Shown here: positions 54,904-64,000 of the stretch, one piece after another
Layout: each line of letters starts with the position of its first letter
Numbering within the stretch: the stretch's first letter is position 1
From: Anadara kagoshimensis
Lineage: Eukaryota > Mollusca > Bivalvia > Arcoida > Arcidae
Direction of reading: 5' to 3'
Length of the DNA: 64,000 nucleotides
Assembly (NCBI GenBank): GCA_021292105.1
Contig: CM037870.1
Span: 13,239,234-13,303,233 of the forward strand
The notes under the pieces: model-generated
What the model was told of the DNA's origin: nothing
Databases searched by the model: none
The model's input: only the letters and a program-made list of their open reading frames with translations
Position numbers and translations under genes: made by a program

Positions 54904-56403
54904 TAGCTCACCTGGCCAAAGGCCATGTGAGCTTATGGCATGGCGAGGCGTGCGTCCGTGCGTGCGTGCGTCAGTAAACTTTAATCTTCTCCTCCGAAAC
55001 TACTGGGCCAACTGAAACCAAATTTGCCATGGAAGGTCCTTGACAGAGTCTAACTATAGTTTGTTCAAATCATGGCGATCGAATATCCAAGATGGCCGCT
55101 GTTACTAAAAATAGATAAAACCTAAAAAAATCTTCTTCTGTTGAACCACTCATTGGAGGCAAAAACTGATGTGATATTTGGATTCTACATAGTCTTAACC
55201 TTTAAGTTTGTTCATTTCATAAAATTTGGTTTAAAAATAGGTTACGCATTTTTGCGTTTAATTTTGAAAAAATTGTAAAATATTTTTAAATTGCTATTAC
55301 TTGACTATATGACCAGATAATGACATGGGGTTTTCAGTTTTGACATATTCTTGTAATTACCTTCAAAATGGTGTCAAGGTCAATTATGAAGGTCATGACC
55401 TAATTTTTTACTTTTCTAATATAATTTATTATCTCGAAAACTATAAACTTTTTGTATAGGCATGTGTATTGGAATATTGTTGGTATTGATGTAACGATCA
55501 TTTTGATATATAGATTAAGGTCATTGGTTCAAAGGTCAAGGTCACAGATGCGAAAGAATACTGAAATGGTTCATTATCTTGAAAACTATGAACTTTTTGT
55601 ATAGGCGTGTATATTAGAATGTTGTAGGTATTGATACAACGATTATTTTCATGTATAGAAAAAGGTCATGGGTCTAAAGGTCAAGGTCACAGTAGCAAGT
55701 CAATACCAAAATGGTTCATTATCTTGAAAACTATAAACTTTTTGTATAGGCATGTATATTGGAATATTGTAAGTATTGATGTAACGATCATTTTGATATA
55801 TAGATTAAGGTCATTGGTTCAAAGGTCAAGGTCACAGATGTAAAAGAATACTGAAACGGTTCATTATCTTGAAAACTATGAACTTTTTGTATAGGCATGT
55901 ATATTGGAATATTGTAAGTATTGATGTAACGATCATTTTGATATATAGATTAAGGTCATTGGTTCAAAGGTCAAGGTCACAGATGCGAAAGAATACTGAA
56001 ATGGTTCATTATCTTGAAAACTATGAACTTTTTGTATAGGCGTGTATATTAGAATGTTGTAGGTATTGAGACAACGATCATTTTGATGCATAGAAAAAGG
56101 TCATGTGTCAAAAGGTCAAGGTCACATTTGCAAATCAATACCAAAAAGGTTCATTATCTCGAAAACTATGAACTTTTGTATAGGCATGTATAATAGAATA
56201 TTTTTAGAATTGGTGCAATGATCATTTTAATATATAGATTATGGTCATTGGTTCGAAGGTCAAGGTCACAGATGCAAGTAGCAAGTTTCATAAATATCTA
56301 AATATCCACATCAGAGTTATTGCTCCTTAAATGTAGTATTTATTGTGTTTTTTGTGCTGTAAACGGCCCAGGTGAGCGGTACAGGCCCTATTGGGCCTCT
56401 TGT
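54904..56403 (+). mobile_element. 1.5-kb 'TAGCTCACCTGGCC' element
   Basis: Starts TAGCTCACCTGGCCAAAGGC and ends GGCCCAGGTGAGCGGTACAG with a GGGCCTCTTGT terminus; AGCTCACCTGG and CCAGGTGAGC are short inverted ends. Fragments of the same start occur at 43294 and 47736. The interior holds a 145-bp tandem array. No protein is encoded. Confidence 0.65.
55426..56290 (+). repeat. 145-bp tandem array, six copies in a three-unit pattern
   Basis: TCATTATCTTGAAAACTAT (first and last copies variant) recurs at 55426, 55571, 55716, 55861, 56006 and 56151, exactly 145 apart. Units 2 and 5 share GGCGTGTATATTAGAATGTT and a GAAAAAGGTCAT block; units 1, 3 and 4 share GGAATATTGT and ATAGATTAAGGTCATTGG. The order is B-A-B-B-A-B. 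Confidence 0.9.
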
Positions 56404-57025
56404 TGTTATTAACTATATATGCTACAGTTTTCTTTTTTTTCTTCTTTTTGGTCAAAATTCCAAACAAATCCATTTAAAATGCTTATATTGATACTCTCTC
56501 AAAGTAAAGTTTCATTTTTGATGAAGATATTGAAACACATTAATATTGAACAAAATCAACACTTAACATGGCTATGTCACACAAACTTAACTTTAGGCAA
56601 GCATTGTTATTCTGCTTTGGCTGCTTGTTGTCTTCAGTTTAAGGAGCACTACCAAAGTTATAGTGTCTGTTGATGTTCTTATCATTTTACTATGATCATT
56701 ATTGGATATATAGACAATTTATTAAACAAATTTCTGTTTTGACAGTTGTTGATCATTATATATAAGATATAAAATATATATTAAATTTTATTAATTGTTC
56801 TTCAAATTGATGTTGATTTTTGTTATATGGACTTTAAATGTATATTGTGTATATTAATTTTTTCCAGTCTTGAAAATATTTTTAAAAGATTATATACATA
56901 CAATTGTATTTGTTACAACCTAGAAAAATACTATAACATTAAAATCAGGATATAACATAAAGGGTTTGGTAACTCAAAGCTGTTTTAACAGGTAACACAT
57001 ACTTTATGCCAATACATTATTAGCT

Positions 57026-57133
57026 TTACAGGGTTTTGTCAGGTTACACTGCCCCATGTAACCATTTAAAGTTTTATGTACATTGAACTTTGACAGGGTT
57101 CATGGGGCCATGTAACCTGTCAAAACCCTGTAT
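57026..57133. mobile_element. Small inverted-repeat element
   Basis: TTTACAGGGTTTTGTCAGGT at the left and ACCTGTCAAAACCCTGTATA at the right form arms of about 30 bases around a loop of about 45. Confidence 0.65.
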
Positions 57134-57879
57134 AACGTTTTTGTCACCCTTCAAAGTGGTAGTGGTTTCATCTTTTAACTTCGATTTCGTATTTTATGTA
57201 ACTTGCGTATGCTAGTCGCCATGTTTGTTTACCGTAAGTAGATGTTCACAGTATACAAGTTACTTCCCCTTTACTGCTAAACGTCACATGGGTTTATGTA
57301 CCCCTGCAGATTTCCAAACATATTTCTATTACCCGACAAGTTCACTAAGAGAAGGGTGACAAGTATGTTATAAAGGAGATCATAAAGTATCTGTAATTGT
57401 TAAGGTAACTTTCAGTTACCCCGTCCTGATTTCATTGGTACAATGTGTATTTCAGATCTTTAACTATTAAAATATAGTCCATTGTATATAAATTATATAG
57501 AAGTTACACACATTAACATTAAGTCATACACAAACCTACTGATAAATACATATTATATACACAGTGTGTATGTACAACACTGTGTATGATATTTTTATCT
57601 TACATTTCCAACCAGCTTATTTAAACTCATAAAAAACAACACTTTATGTGAAAAAATTAAATTTACCACAGAAAATCACTGAACTATGTTATGACATCTG
57701 TTTTGTAGTAATGACGTCATTATTTACATATGACAAATCGGAGACTTTCCAATGACGTCACAATGAGAAAGTGCATGTGCACTTTACTGCCAATGTTGTA
57801 TCACCACTGTTCAATAAAACTTGTATTTCGTCAAATCAGATAGAAAAACTAGTCTTATGTTAGATAAATGTTCAAATCA

Positions 57880-58010
57880 AAAGCAAAATAAAAACTTTGA
57901 AAACTTAAAAAAACTTACGAAAACTTACTTACAAATTAGGTTAAATGTGTGAACTCCCAGCAAGGATTCTGGGTGATACCTTGTGCATTTCCTGTCTAGC
58001 TCCTTTATCA
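57880..58010 (+). repeat. Repeat-6 fragment
   Basis: AAAGCAAAATAAAAACTTTG, then GAACTCCCAGCAAGGATTCT. Diverged. Confidence 0.45.
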
Positions 58011-58049
58011 TGTTTATCTCTCAAATTGTAAATTTCTTCACTTGATACA

Positions 58050-58336
58050 AGTGGCAGATCCCCGGCCAGGTCTGACCCAAGACTTGAAAGTTGGTAGCGA
58101 CTGTTTTTTCACCAAGCACTTGGCATTCGAAATGAAGGTCATGGTTCTTTCAGATGGGAAAGTAAATAAACAAGGTCCCGTGTTACGATGGGCTTAGCAA
58201 GCTAAAGAATCTTGCTATATAATGCCATCAGCACAACGTACAGGTGAAATTTCTACACCTTCGCCTTTAGCTGGCGACATCTTGATATAAGTGAAATATT
58301 CTTGATTGGGACATTAAACACTATTACTCAACTCAT
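58050..58336 (+). mobile_element. SINE-B copy, 5'-truncated
   Basis: GGTCTGACCCAAGACTTGAA..ACACCTTCGCCTTTAGCTGG, with the tail TATTCTTGATTGGGACA. Confidence 0.7.
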
Positions 58337-58349
58337 ATTCAGTAAAAGT

Positions 58350-58475
58350 TCAAATCTAACTGTGTGAGAAAGTTTTCAGTTTGCTTTCCAAAGATCAGTG
58401 GTTGTCTCCAGACACTGGTTTCCACTACCATCCCAATACTGACTATCTAGATATAAGTGAAAAAAAATTCTATTG
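58350..58475 (+). mobile_element. SINE-A fragment
   Basis: GTGTGAGAAAGTTTTCAGTT to ATATAAGTGAAAAAAAATTC, adjacent to the SINE-B copy. Confidence 0.6.
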
Positions 58476-58483
58476 TTAAAAAT

Positions 58484-58612
58484 TCAATAAATTCATATTT
58501 TCAAAACACAAAAATTTAAAATCAATGCCTCCTTCAATAACAAAAATTAAAAACTCAATAAATTCATATTTTCAAAACACAAACATTTAAAATCAATGCC
58601 TCCTTCAATAAC
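58484..58612. repeat. Tandem duplication of about 73 bp
   Basis: TCAATAAATTCATATTTTCA..CCTCCTTCAATAACA occurs twice with two mismatched positions. Confidence 0.85.
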
Positions 58613-58761
58613 AGATGTTAGAAATGGCCAGTTACACAGCAAGATTTAGTCAAGCTTAATTGTGATAAAAAAGTTTTATTATTAATATTATTATTACTTT
58701 AACCTTGCTTTAACATAAAATTTATTGTTTAATGTGAGAACGCACCTGTTTTATGTGTGGT

Positions 58762-59002
58762 ACAGACCTGTTGAAAGTTTAACACTTAAGCCAACAAATT
58801 GGGACTGAATAGCCAGCTGATCTTGGCCCCTCTGTACCTTTGTCTCTGCAGCTTTCAACGGCTTCTATACATCTAAATTATTTCATCTAAATTATCATAG
58901 CAATTTTTGGTCACAATTAATCAATATTTTGGCTGCTTGAAAGTCAAAGATTTTACTCCTGTTCCTTAGCCCAGTGTTGAACTTTCAACAGGTCTGAACT
59001 AT
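58762..59002. mobile_element. MITE-1 copy
   Basis: ACAGACCTGTTGAAAGTTTA..TTTCAACAGGTCTGAACT. Confidence 0.7.
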
Positions 59003-59009
59003 ATTTTGC

Positions 59010-60590
59010 TTACATGTAAATGCTTAATTCCTCATTTAAATATTTAAGATATTATTTAAGCTTTATTGAGCCTAATTTTCTAAGTTTCTTAACGATTCTT
59101 GCAAGACCAAGATGGTTGCCTTTTTCATTGTTGAATGGTTTTATTATCAACCTTTATTTTTTCATATTTCATGTATGAAAAATGCATATAGCATATTTGA
59201 GCAGCATTGTTTCAGTATTTAAATTTTTAAAATGATTTTTTTATGCAATTTAAACTAGATGGAATTTTTTAAATGAATTTTCTTTTTTGAATTGATTTTT
59301 TTATGTAAAAGCATTAAGAATCAAATGGTCTACTTATATTTGATATTGGTTGGTGTTGGTAAAGACTTTACTAGACATTTTGATAAAAATTTTGAATTAA
59401 TTTGAGAAAACTGTCATGACTTAGTTTATAATTATTGATCACTAAATTATATCTTCTGTCAGACTTTTCTGTTAAAAATGAAAACAAGAAGAACAACTTA
59501 GATAAGTCAGATCATTATTAGACAACACATTCATTTATTGTGCCATATTTTCAATCTTATCCTTTGTTCTTATATAATTAATCTATAACTTGGCAAGTCT
59601 TATTTTGTAGAACTTGGGTTTACAGTTCCCTATATGCAAAAACAAATGATAGATTCTATTAATCTTTTATTGCTTGATATGTCCTGCATCTTACATTTCA
59701 TGAAGCAGTGCTTTTCCTTAACTATTCAGTTTTCTGTACTTTCATATTCTGAACTTAATTGTTTTCTTTATTGTACACTCTTATCATGCTTATTGCATGC
59801 ATAAATCATGTTTTCAATTAAATTATTTTCCATTAAAAGTGCTAAGCACCAAACACACAAGACACCCAAAGGTTTATTACTATTTTTAGCTAAGCTTAAT
59901 AACCAAAGTCATATAAAAATTTATTAAAAGCCAAACTTTATTGAAATAAAAATGGCCAATAATGAAACGGGAACCCCTTGTTCAAAGCTCAATATGCTTA
60001 CCAGTAACCGAATGGTTGATAAAATTAGCAAATTCAAAAAAAATAAATAAAATATATTTGACTTTAATTGCCTCTTTTTCATAATAGCAAATGTATCAAT
60101 GTAATTATTGCCACATTGCCAGAAATTGTCAAAATATCACTTGATATATAAGATCCATCCATCTTTTTGGTAACCAGCTAGCTAAGGTAATAGAGCTTTA
60201 AAGAACTGGGTCCAGTCCTTTAATTCTACTTAATTTTAAAAAAGCCAAAAATTTAATGTTTCCAGTTCATCTTTAAACTTGAAGTTTTCAGTTTGTGCGT
60301 ATTTATATAATTTACATGTATATATAGTATGGCAAAGATTAGTTAAAACATTTTTATAAGTGCTAATATTTCATTACAATATTAAATTAAAATGCAAAAA
60401 TATCAATTTATTTCTGAACTTGTCAGAAACGATGAAATAATTAAATTAATACCTTGACATACCACAAATTGAAATAATCATAGAGGTGTAAATGTATTGG
60501 TCTTTATAAACAAGTGGTTTGTATATAAAGGTTGTTTTTGTTATAATTATATTTTTCATTTATTCATTCAAATTTTCATTAAGGTTCCAT
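59010..60590. other. Gene-less AT-rich stretch
   Basis: No supported gene, repeat family or structure. Confidence 0.4.
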
Positions 60591-60597
60591 TTCATAC

Positions 60598-60760
60598 CCT
60601 GCTCATATTTTGCCCAACTCCTTTCATACTCAGATGTTCATATTTTGCCCAACTCCTTTCATATTCAGCTGTTCATATTTTGCCCAACTCCTTTCATATT
60701 CAGCTGTTCATATTTTGCCCATCTCCTTTCATATTCAGCTGTTCATATTTTAAATATCCA
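60598..60760. repeat. 36-bp tandem repeat, four to five copies
   Basis: TTCATATTTTGCCCAACTCC repeats every 36 bases. Because 36 is a multiple of three the array stays open in two frames, giving spurious reading frames. Degraded copies continue to about 60960. Confidence 0.9.
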
Positions 60761-61244
60761 TTCTGTTTCAAATTCACTAGTTCATATTCAAATTCAGCTG
60801 TTGATATGCTAAATGCTTATTGGTTATGTATGCAGACTGAAGTTGTTTAAATGCCCAATTCATTTCAAATCCAGGTGTTCATATTGTAAATGCCCATTCA
60901 TTTCATATTCAACTGTTCAAATTTTAAAATGCCCAATCCATTTCGTATTCAGCTGTTGATATGCTACATGTTTATTGCTAATTTATGCAGACTCATAGTA
61001 TACATTACATCAGCAATTCATATCATGGCCATGTACTTGTTCAAAGCTCTGTTACCATAACCAAATGATTTATAAAAAAGTTTGTGTTTAATACAACCAA
61101 TCTTGAAATTTATGTGAATATATGTCCTTTGCAATCTGATGACAATGGTTTTAATACATGTATTATGGTTATTAGAACAAAGATGCGTAAGAAGGCGTGA
61201 TTATATAAAAATGACAATATGATTATCAGATCTTAAACAATCTA

Positions 61245-61706
61245 CAGTACAGTCATGTCGAAAGTTTAAGACTAAGCTAAAAAAAATTATTGCCGAATCG
61301 ATAGTTCATCTCAGCTCCATCGTTTTCTTGACAGCTTTTTGGCAGACGCAAACAATCTCCAGACAGCTGTTCTAACTAAGCTAAAAAAAATTATTGCCGA
61401 ATCGATAGTTCATCTCAGCTCCATCGTTTTCTTGACAGCTTTTTGGCAGACGCTAGCAATCTCCAGACAGCTGTTCTAGCTATCTACTGTACAGGCATGT
61501 CAAAAGTTTAAGACTTAGCTAAAAAAAAATAATAATGCGGAAATGATAGTTCATCTCAGCTCCATCGTTTTCTTGACAGCTTTTTTGGCAGATGCTAACA
61601 ATCTCCAGACAGCTGTTCTAGCTAACCATTATCTGGTCACTAGGTAGTTAAGGTCTCTGGCTCCTTTTTGTTAGCTAATTGTTAAACTTTCGACAGGTCT
61701 GTACTA
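61245..61706. mobile_element. MITE-1 head-to-tail pair with internal duplication
   Basis: CAGTACAGTCATGTCGAAAG opens the first element; a second left end (ACAGGCATGTCAAAAGTTTA) appears at about 61490; the right end CGACAGGTCTGTACT closes at 61706. The body around CATCTCAGCTCCATCGTTTT is present three times, the first two about 106 bases apart. Confidence 0.7.
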
Positions 61707-61984
61707 TAATTCATTTCTACACTGTACATTATAATTACATCATTGTAAATTTCTACTCTAACAGTTTGGTTATTTTTGCAGATCTTTGAACAACTAGCTA
61801 GGCCCGTATCTACAAAATTTATGTATTGAATGCCGCGAATATTATGTTTCCATTTATAGTAACTAATCATGTACAACATCTTGGACAAATAATTTTGTTC
61901 TTAAACAAAATAAAAATATTATGTTAAAATGTGTATTGTTTAATGAATTATTAATTAACCTTGTCAGAATGATTGGTTTTTAGT

Positions 61985-62215
61985 TAGAGAATGTGTTTTA
62001 CTCCCCAGTCATTAATATTTAACTTATATCAAGGCGGTCAGTTTCCGGATGATATAAGAAAGGAGTATCTTTGAGAAAACCATCGACCTTCGGCTTAACT
62101 AAGAGACTTTCTCGCACAAGGTTGATTTCTAATCTAATCTTGCTGGTGAGAGGTGCTGTTACCCTTAGGTCAGCGCTTTAGACAAATCCGTCACGGAAGC
62201 TCTCCGAGGCCATTA
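61985..62215 (-). mobile_element. SINE-A copy
   Basis: ACTCCCCAGTCATTAATATT tail, then GAAAACCATCGACCTTCGGC, and the head ending AGCTCTCCGAGGCC. Confidence 0.65.
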
Positions 62216-62226
62216 CATTTTGTATC

Positions 62227-62454
62227 CACAATTATTCCTTAGCTAAGATTTTCCTTAACTTAAATTTAGCAAATTTTGGCAATAACCTTTTGGAAATACT
62301 GATAAATAGTTTTGTAAAAACTAAATGCAGATGTCATAAGCTTGATGGAATCTTTAAAATGACACCTTAAATTCCCCAATGTCTCAACAATTTGAAAGAT
62401 TTGAAAATTTGCAAGATTTTAGTTAAGGAAAATCTTAGCTAAGGAATGATTGTG
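62227..62454. mobile_element. MITE-5 copy
   Basis: CACAATTATTCCTTAGCTAA at the left and TTAGCTAAGGAATGATTGTG at the right, arms of about 30 bases. Confidence 0.8.
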
Positions 62455-62668
62455 AGACAGTTGAATGGATACTTTTCTAAGGATACAATATGAGCACAGT
62501 TACACAATCATTCCTTAATAAACCAAGATATTGTTAATAAACTTAATTAAATATTGCATACTTTGTTTGAGAAAATGCTGTAATCCAACATCCTTTAAAT
62601 GTAAATTTCCTTTAAAAGTTTAAGTATATGATAAGGTGGCGTAGAGCCGCCTGTTATTTCAAAACGTG

Positions 62669-62865
62669 TAGGGGCCTCAGCAACCACGTGGTCTAAAGCG
62701 CGACCGCTTACCGATCACCTTTGTTTGAAGCACGCTCTGGCGGATCCTAGCTTGAGGAAGTTTTTTCAGCTCTCTGGGTTACTCCACCATCCCTGAACTG
62801 ACTGTCTGAATACGTGTGAGAATCTCGACTGTAATGTCAACCAATATTACTCTACTACACTAAGC
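62669..62865 (+). mobile_element. SINE-A copy
   Basis: GGGGCCTCAGCAACCACGTG head, TCTAAAGCGCGACCGCTTAC, CTCCACCATCCCTGAACTGA, and a diverged tail. Confidence 0.7.
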
Positions 62866-63091
62866 ATTGGTACAAGTACTCCACTATAATTGCTCCTCAG
62901 ACTGGATACTAGCGTTTTGTTGTTGCCTATTTTACAAAAGTGTCAAGATTGTTGTTTAGGAATGTTGTTCTCCATTAAGCAAAGTGGATTTCTGGATAGT
63001 TGTGTTTACAAATTGGTTCCGCTTGTTTATTTGTTACCGGATTTAGTGACCTCCCACAATATTGTAACATAATTAGACACTTAAACCACTA

Positions 63092-63317
63092 CAGCACGGT
63101 CCTTTCTAAAGTTCAACACCCAGCTAACGAATTCAAATCATTTCGGAATCAAAATTAGACCCCTCGTTAGCTATGTCTCAACTAATTTTTCGGCAACTGC
63201 CATCGATCTCCTTTGGCAACTTGCTTGTGACTAACTTGTATATTTCGGCAACTGGGAACTCGAGTTTCGACTCCCGTTTCGTTAGCTCGGTGTGTAATTT
63301 TAGACAGGCCTTTACTG
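63092..63317. mobile_element. MITE-1 copy
   Basis: CAGCACGGTCCTTTCTAAAG..TTTTAGACAGGCCTTTACTG followed by TA. Confidence 0.7.
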
Positions 63318-63329
63318 TATATATTGACG

Positions 63330-64000
63330 AAAAACAACGCTTCTATAAGCTGTCTTGAGTGTAATAATTCACCGTAAGACTTAAAGAGCAGTATATCGTT
63401 TCTACTTATTTATGTCGATGTATATAAATGACAATGGTTTACATCAAAATAGAACAATATTATCCAAGAATATAGATATATTGCAAATGTCACGTTGTCA
63501 GATAAATCCAAACATGAGTATCCAAATGTGCTTCGGGAATATTGGGTCGTCAACCGTTGTTAGTCGTGCAATAACGATTCATTAAGTTCTTAATATAGGC
63601 GACATATCGATATGAGTGGAATCATTCTGACTTTAAAATAATTCCCATTTTACAATCCCAACAAGTGTTACATAATTTCAGATTTCAGAGCATCGACGTC
63701 TTGGATAGAGTTGGTAAGCATTTTAATTTTGGTATCCATGCGACAGGGTAGTTAAGGCTTTTCAACTCAGGTGAGCTGTTTTAACTGAAAACGTTAACTG
63801 ATGCTATTCCATAGCCAATGGAAACAATTGATCCGTAAAACGGTATGTGGTATCTTAATTGTGATACGCAACTGACGGAGTACTAAACGTTATGGTTACG
63901 CATGACGAGCCCCATCTCCAAATTTTAACGTTTATGGATTTTGAAACATTTAGTAACTGTAAAAAACTCAGTTTTCAAACTGAATGAACATCAAGTTGCA
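63330..64000. other. Right-edge sequence without a supported gene
   Basis: Contains more CpG than average and an exon-like stretch at 63682-63713 too short to call. A neighbouring gene may begin beyond the window. Confidence 0.35.

Noticed and set aside
54904-56403. Possibility that the 1.5-kb element encodes a protein
   Set aside because: The 145-base unit is not a multiple of three and all frames are broken.
60497-60850. 117-codon open frame with Phe/Cys/Ser repeats
   Set aside because: Produced by the 36-bp tandem repeat; two frames are open equally, which is not coding behaviour.
63682-63713. 32-base exon-like stretch between TTTCAG and GTAAGC
   Set aside because: Too short, and there is no neighbouring coding support in the window; such site pairs arise by chance.

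Overview
This is an AT-rich, intron-rich, repeat-laden eukaryotic window. Long introns with GT/AG boundaries, several tRNA-headed SINE families, CAGT-ended MITEs, a 'TAGCTCACCTGG' element, and an invertebrate-like ACK kinase together suggest a mollusc, most likely a bivalve. That assignment rests on repeat style and is an inference. There are no prokaryotic features, rRNA genes, intact tRNA genes, CRISPR arrays or viral genes.

The one gene that can be fully reconstructed lies on the + strand and is an ACK1/TNK2-type non-receptor tyrosine kinase (activated CDC42 kinase). Thirteen coding exons between 31678 and 52635 join in frame across canonical introns to give 1186 residues: SAM-like N-terminus, tyrosine kinase, SH3, CRIB (Cdc42/Rac binding), a long disordered tail, a Mig6-homology patch and a C-terminal UBA-like region. 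The last exon carries more than half of the protein. Upstream (30345-30737) an open frame splices in frame onto the SAM exon and may encode an extra N-terminal extension. It has no in-frame ATG, and an ATG-led lysine-rich frame overlaps it one base out of register. Just before it sit decayed tandem copies of the same exon-like segment. A possible upstream exon lies at 4455-4672.

At the left edge a second gene appears to enter on the minus strand (1-244, open to the window edge). Its product is not recognised.

Layout: 1-245 partial minus-strand gene; 250-29640 intergenic or upstream sequence dominated by SINEs, MITEs, a 1.1-kb foldback element (9540-10640), minisatellites and a satellite built from a SINE tail (24650-26085); 29640-30740 exon-like array and candidate N-terminal exon; 31653-52635 ACK gene with repeat-filled introns; 52636-64000 downstream sequence with no supported coding gene, including a 1.5-kb element with a 145-bp tandem array (54904-56403) and several TIR elements.

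Repeat labels used below (local names): SINE-A, tRNA-headed, tail near 'GAAAGAATCTTGACTGGGG'; SINE-B, tRNA-headed, tail near 'GAAATATTCTTGACTGGGA'; MITE-1, CAGTACAGACCTGTC termini; MITE-2, CAGTCAAACCTGTCTA; MITE-3, CAGTAAAACCTCGTTAT; MITE-4, GACCTGTCCGTTTGA; MITE-5, CACAATCATTCCTTAGCTAAG; repeat-6, dispersed unit containing 'CTTTGCTTCTGGATTGTGAT'. Names and coordinates come from reading the sequence, without any database search.
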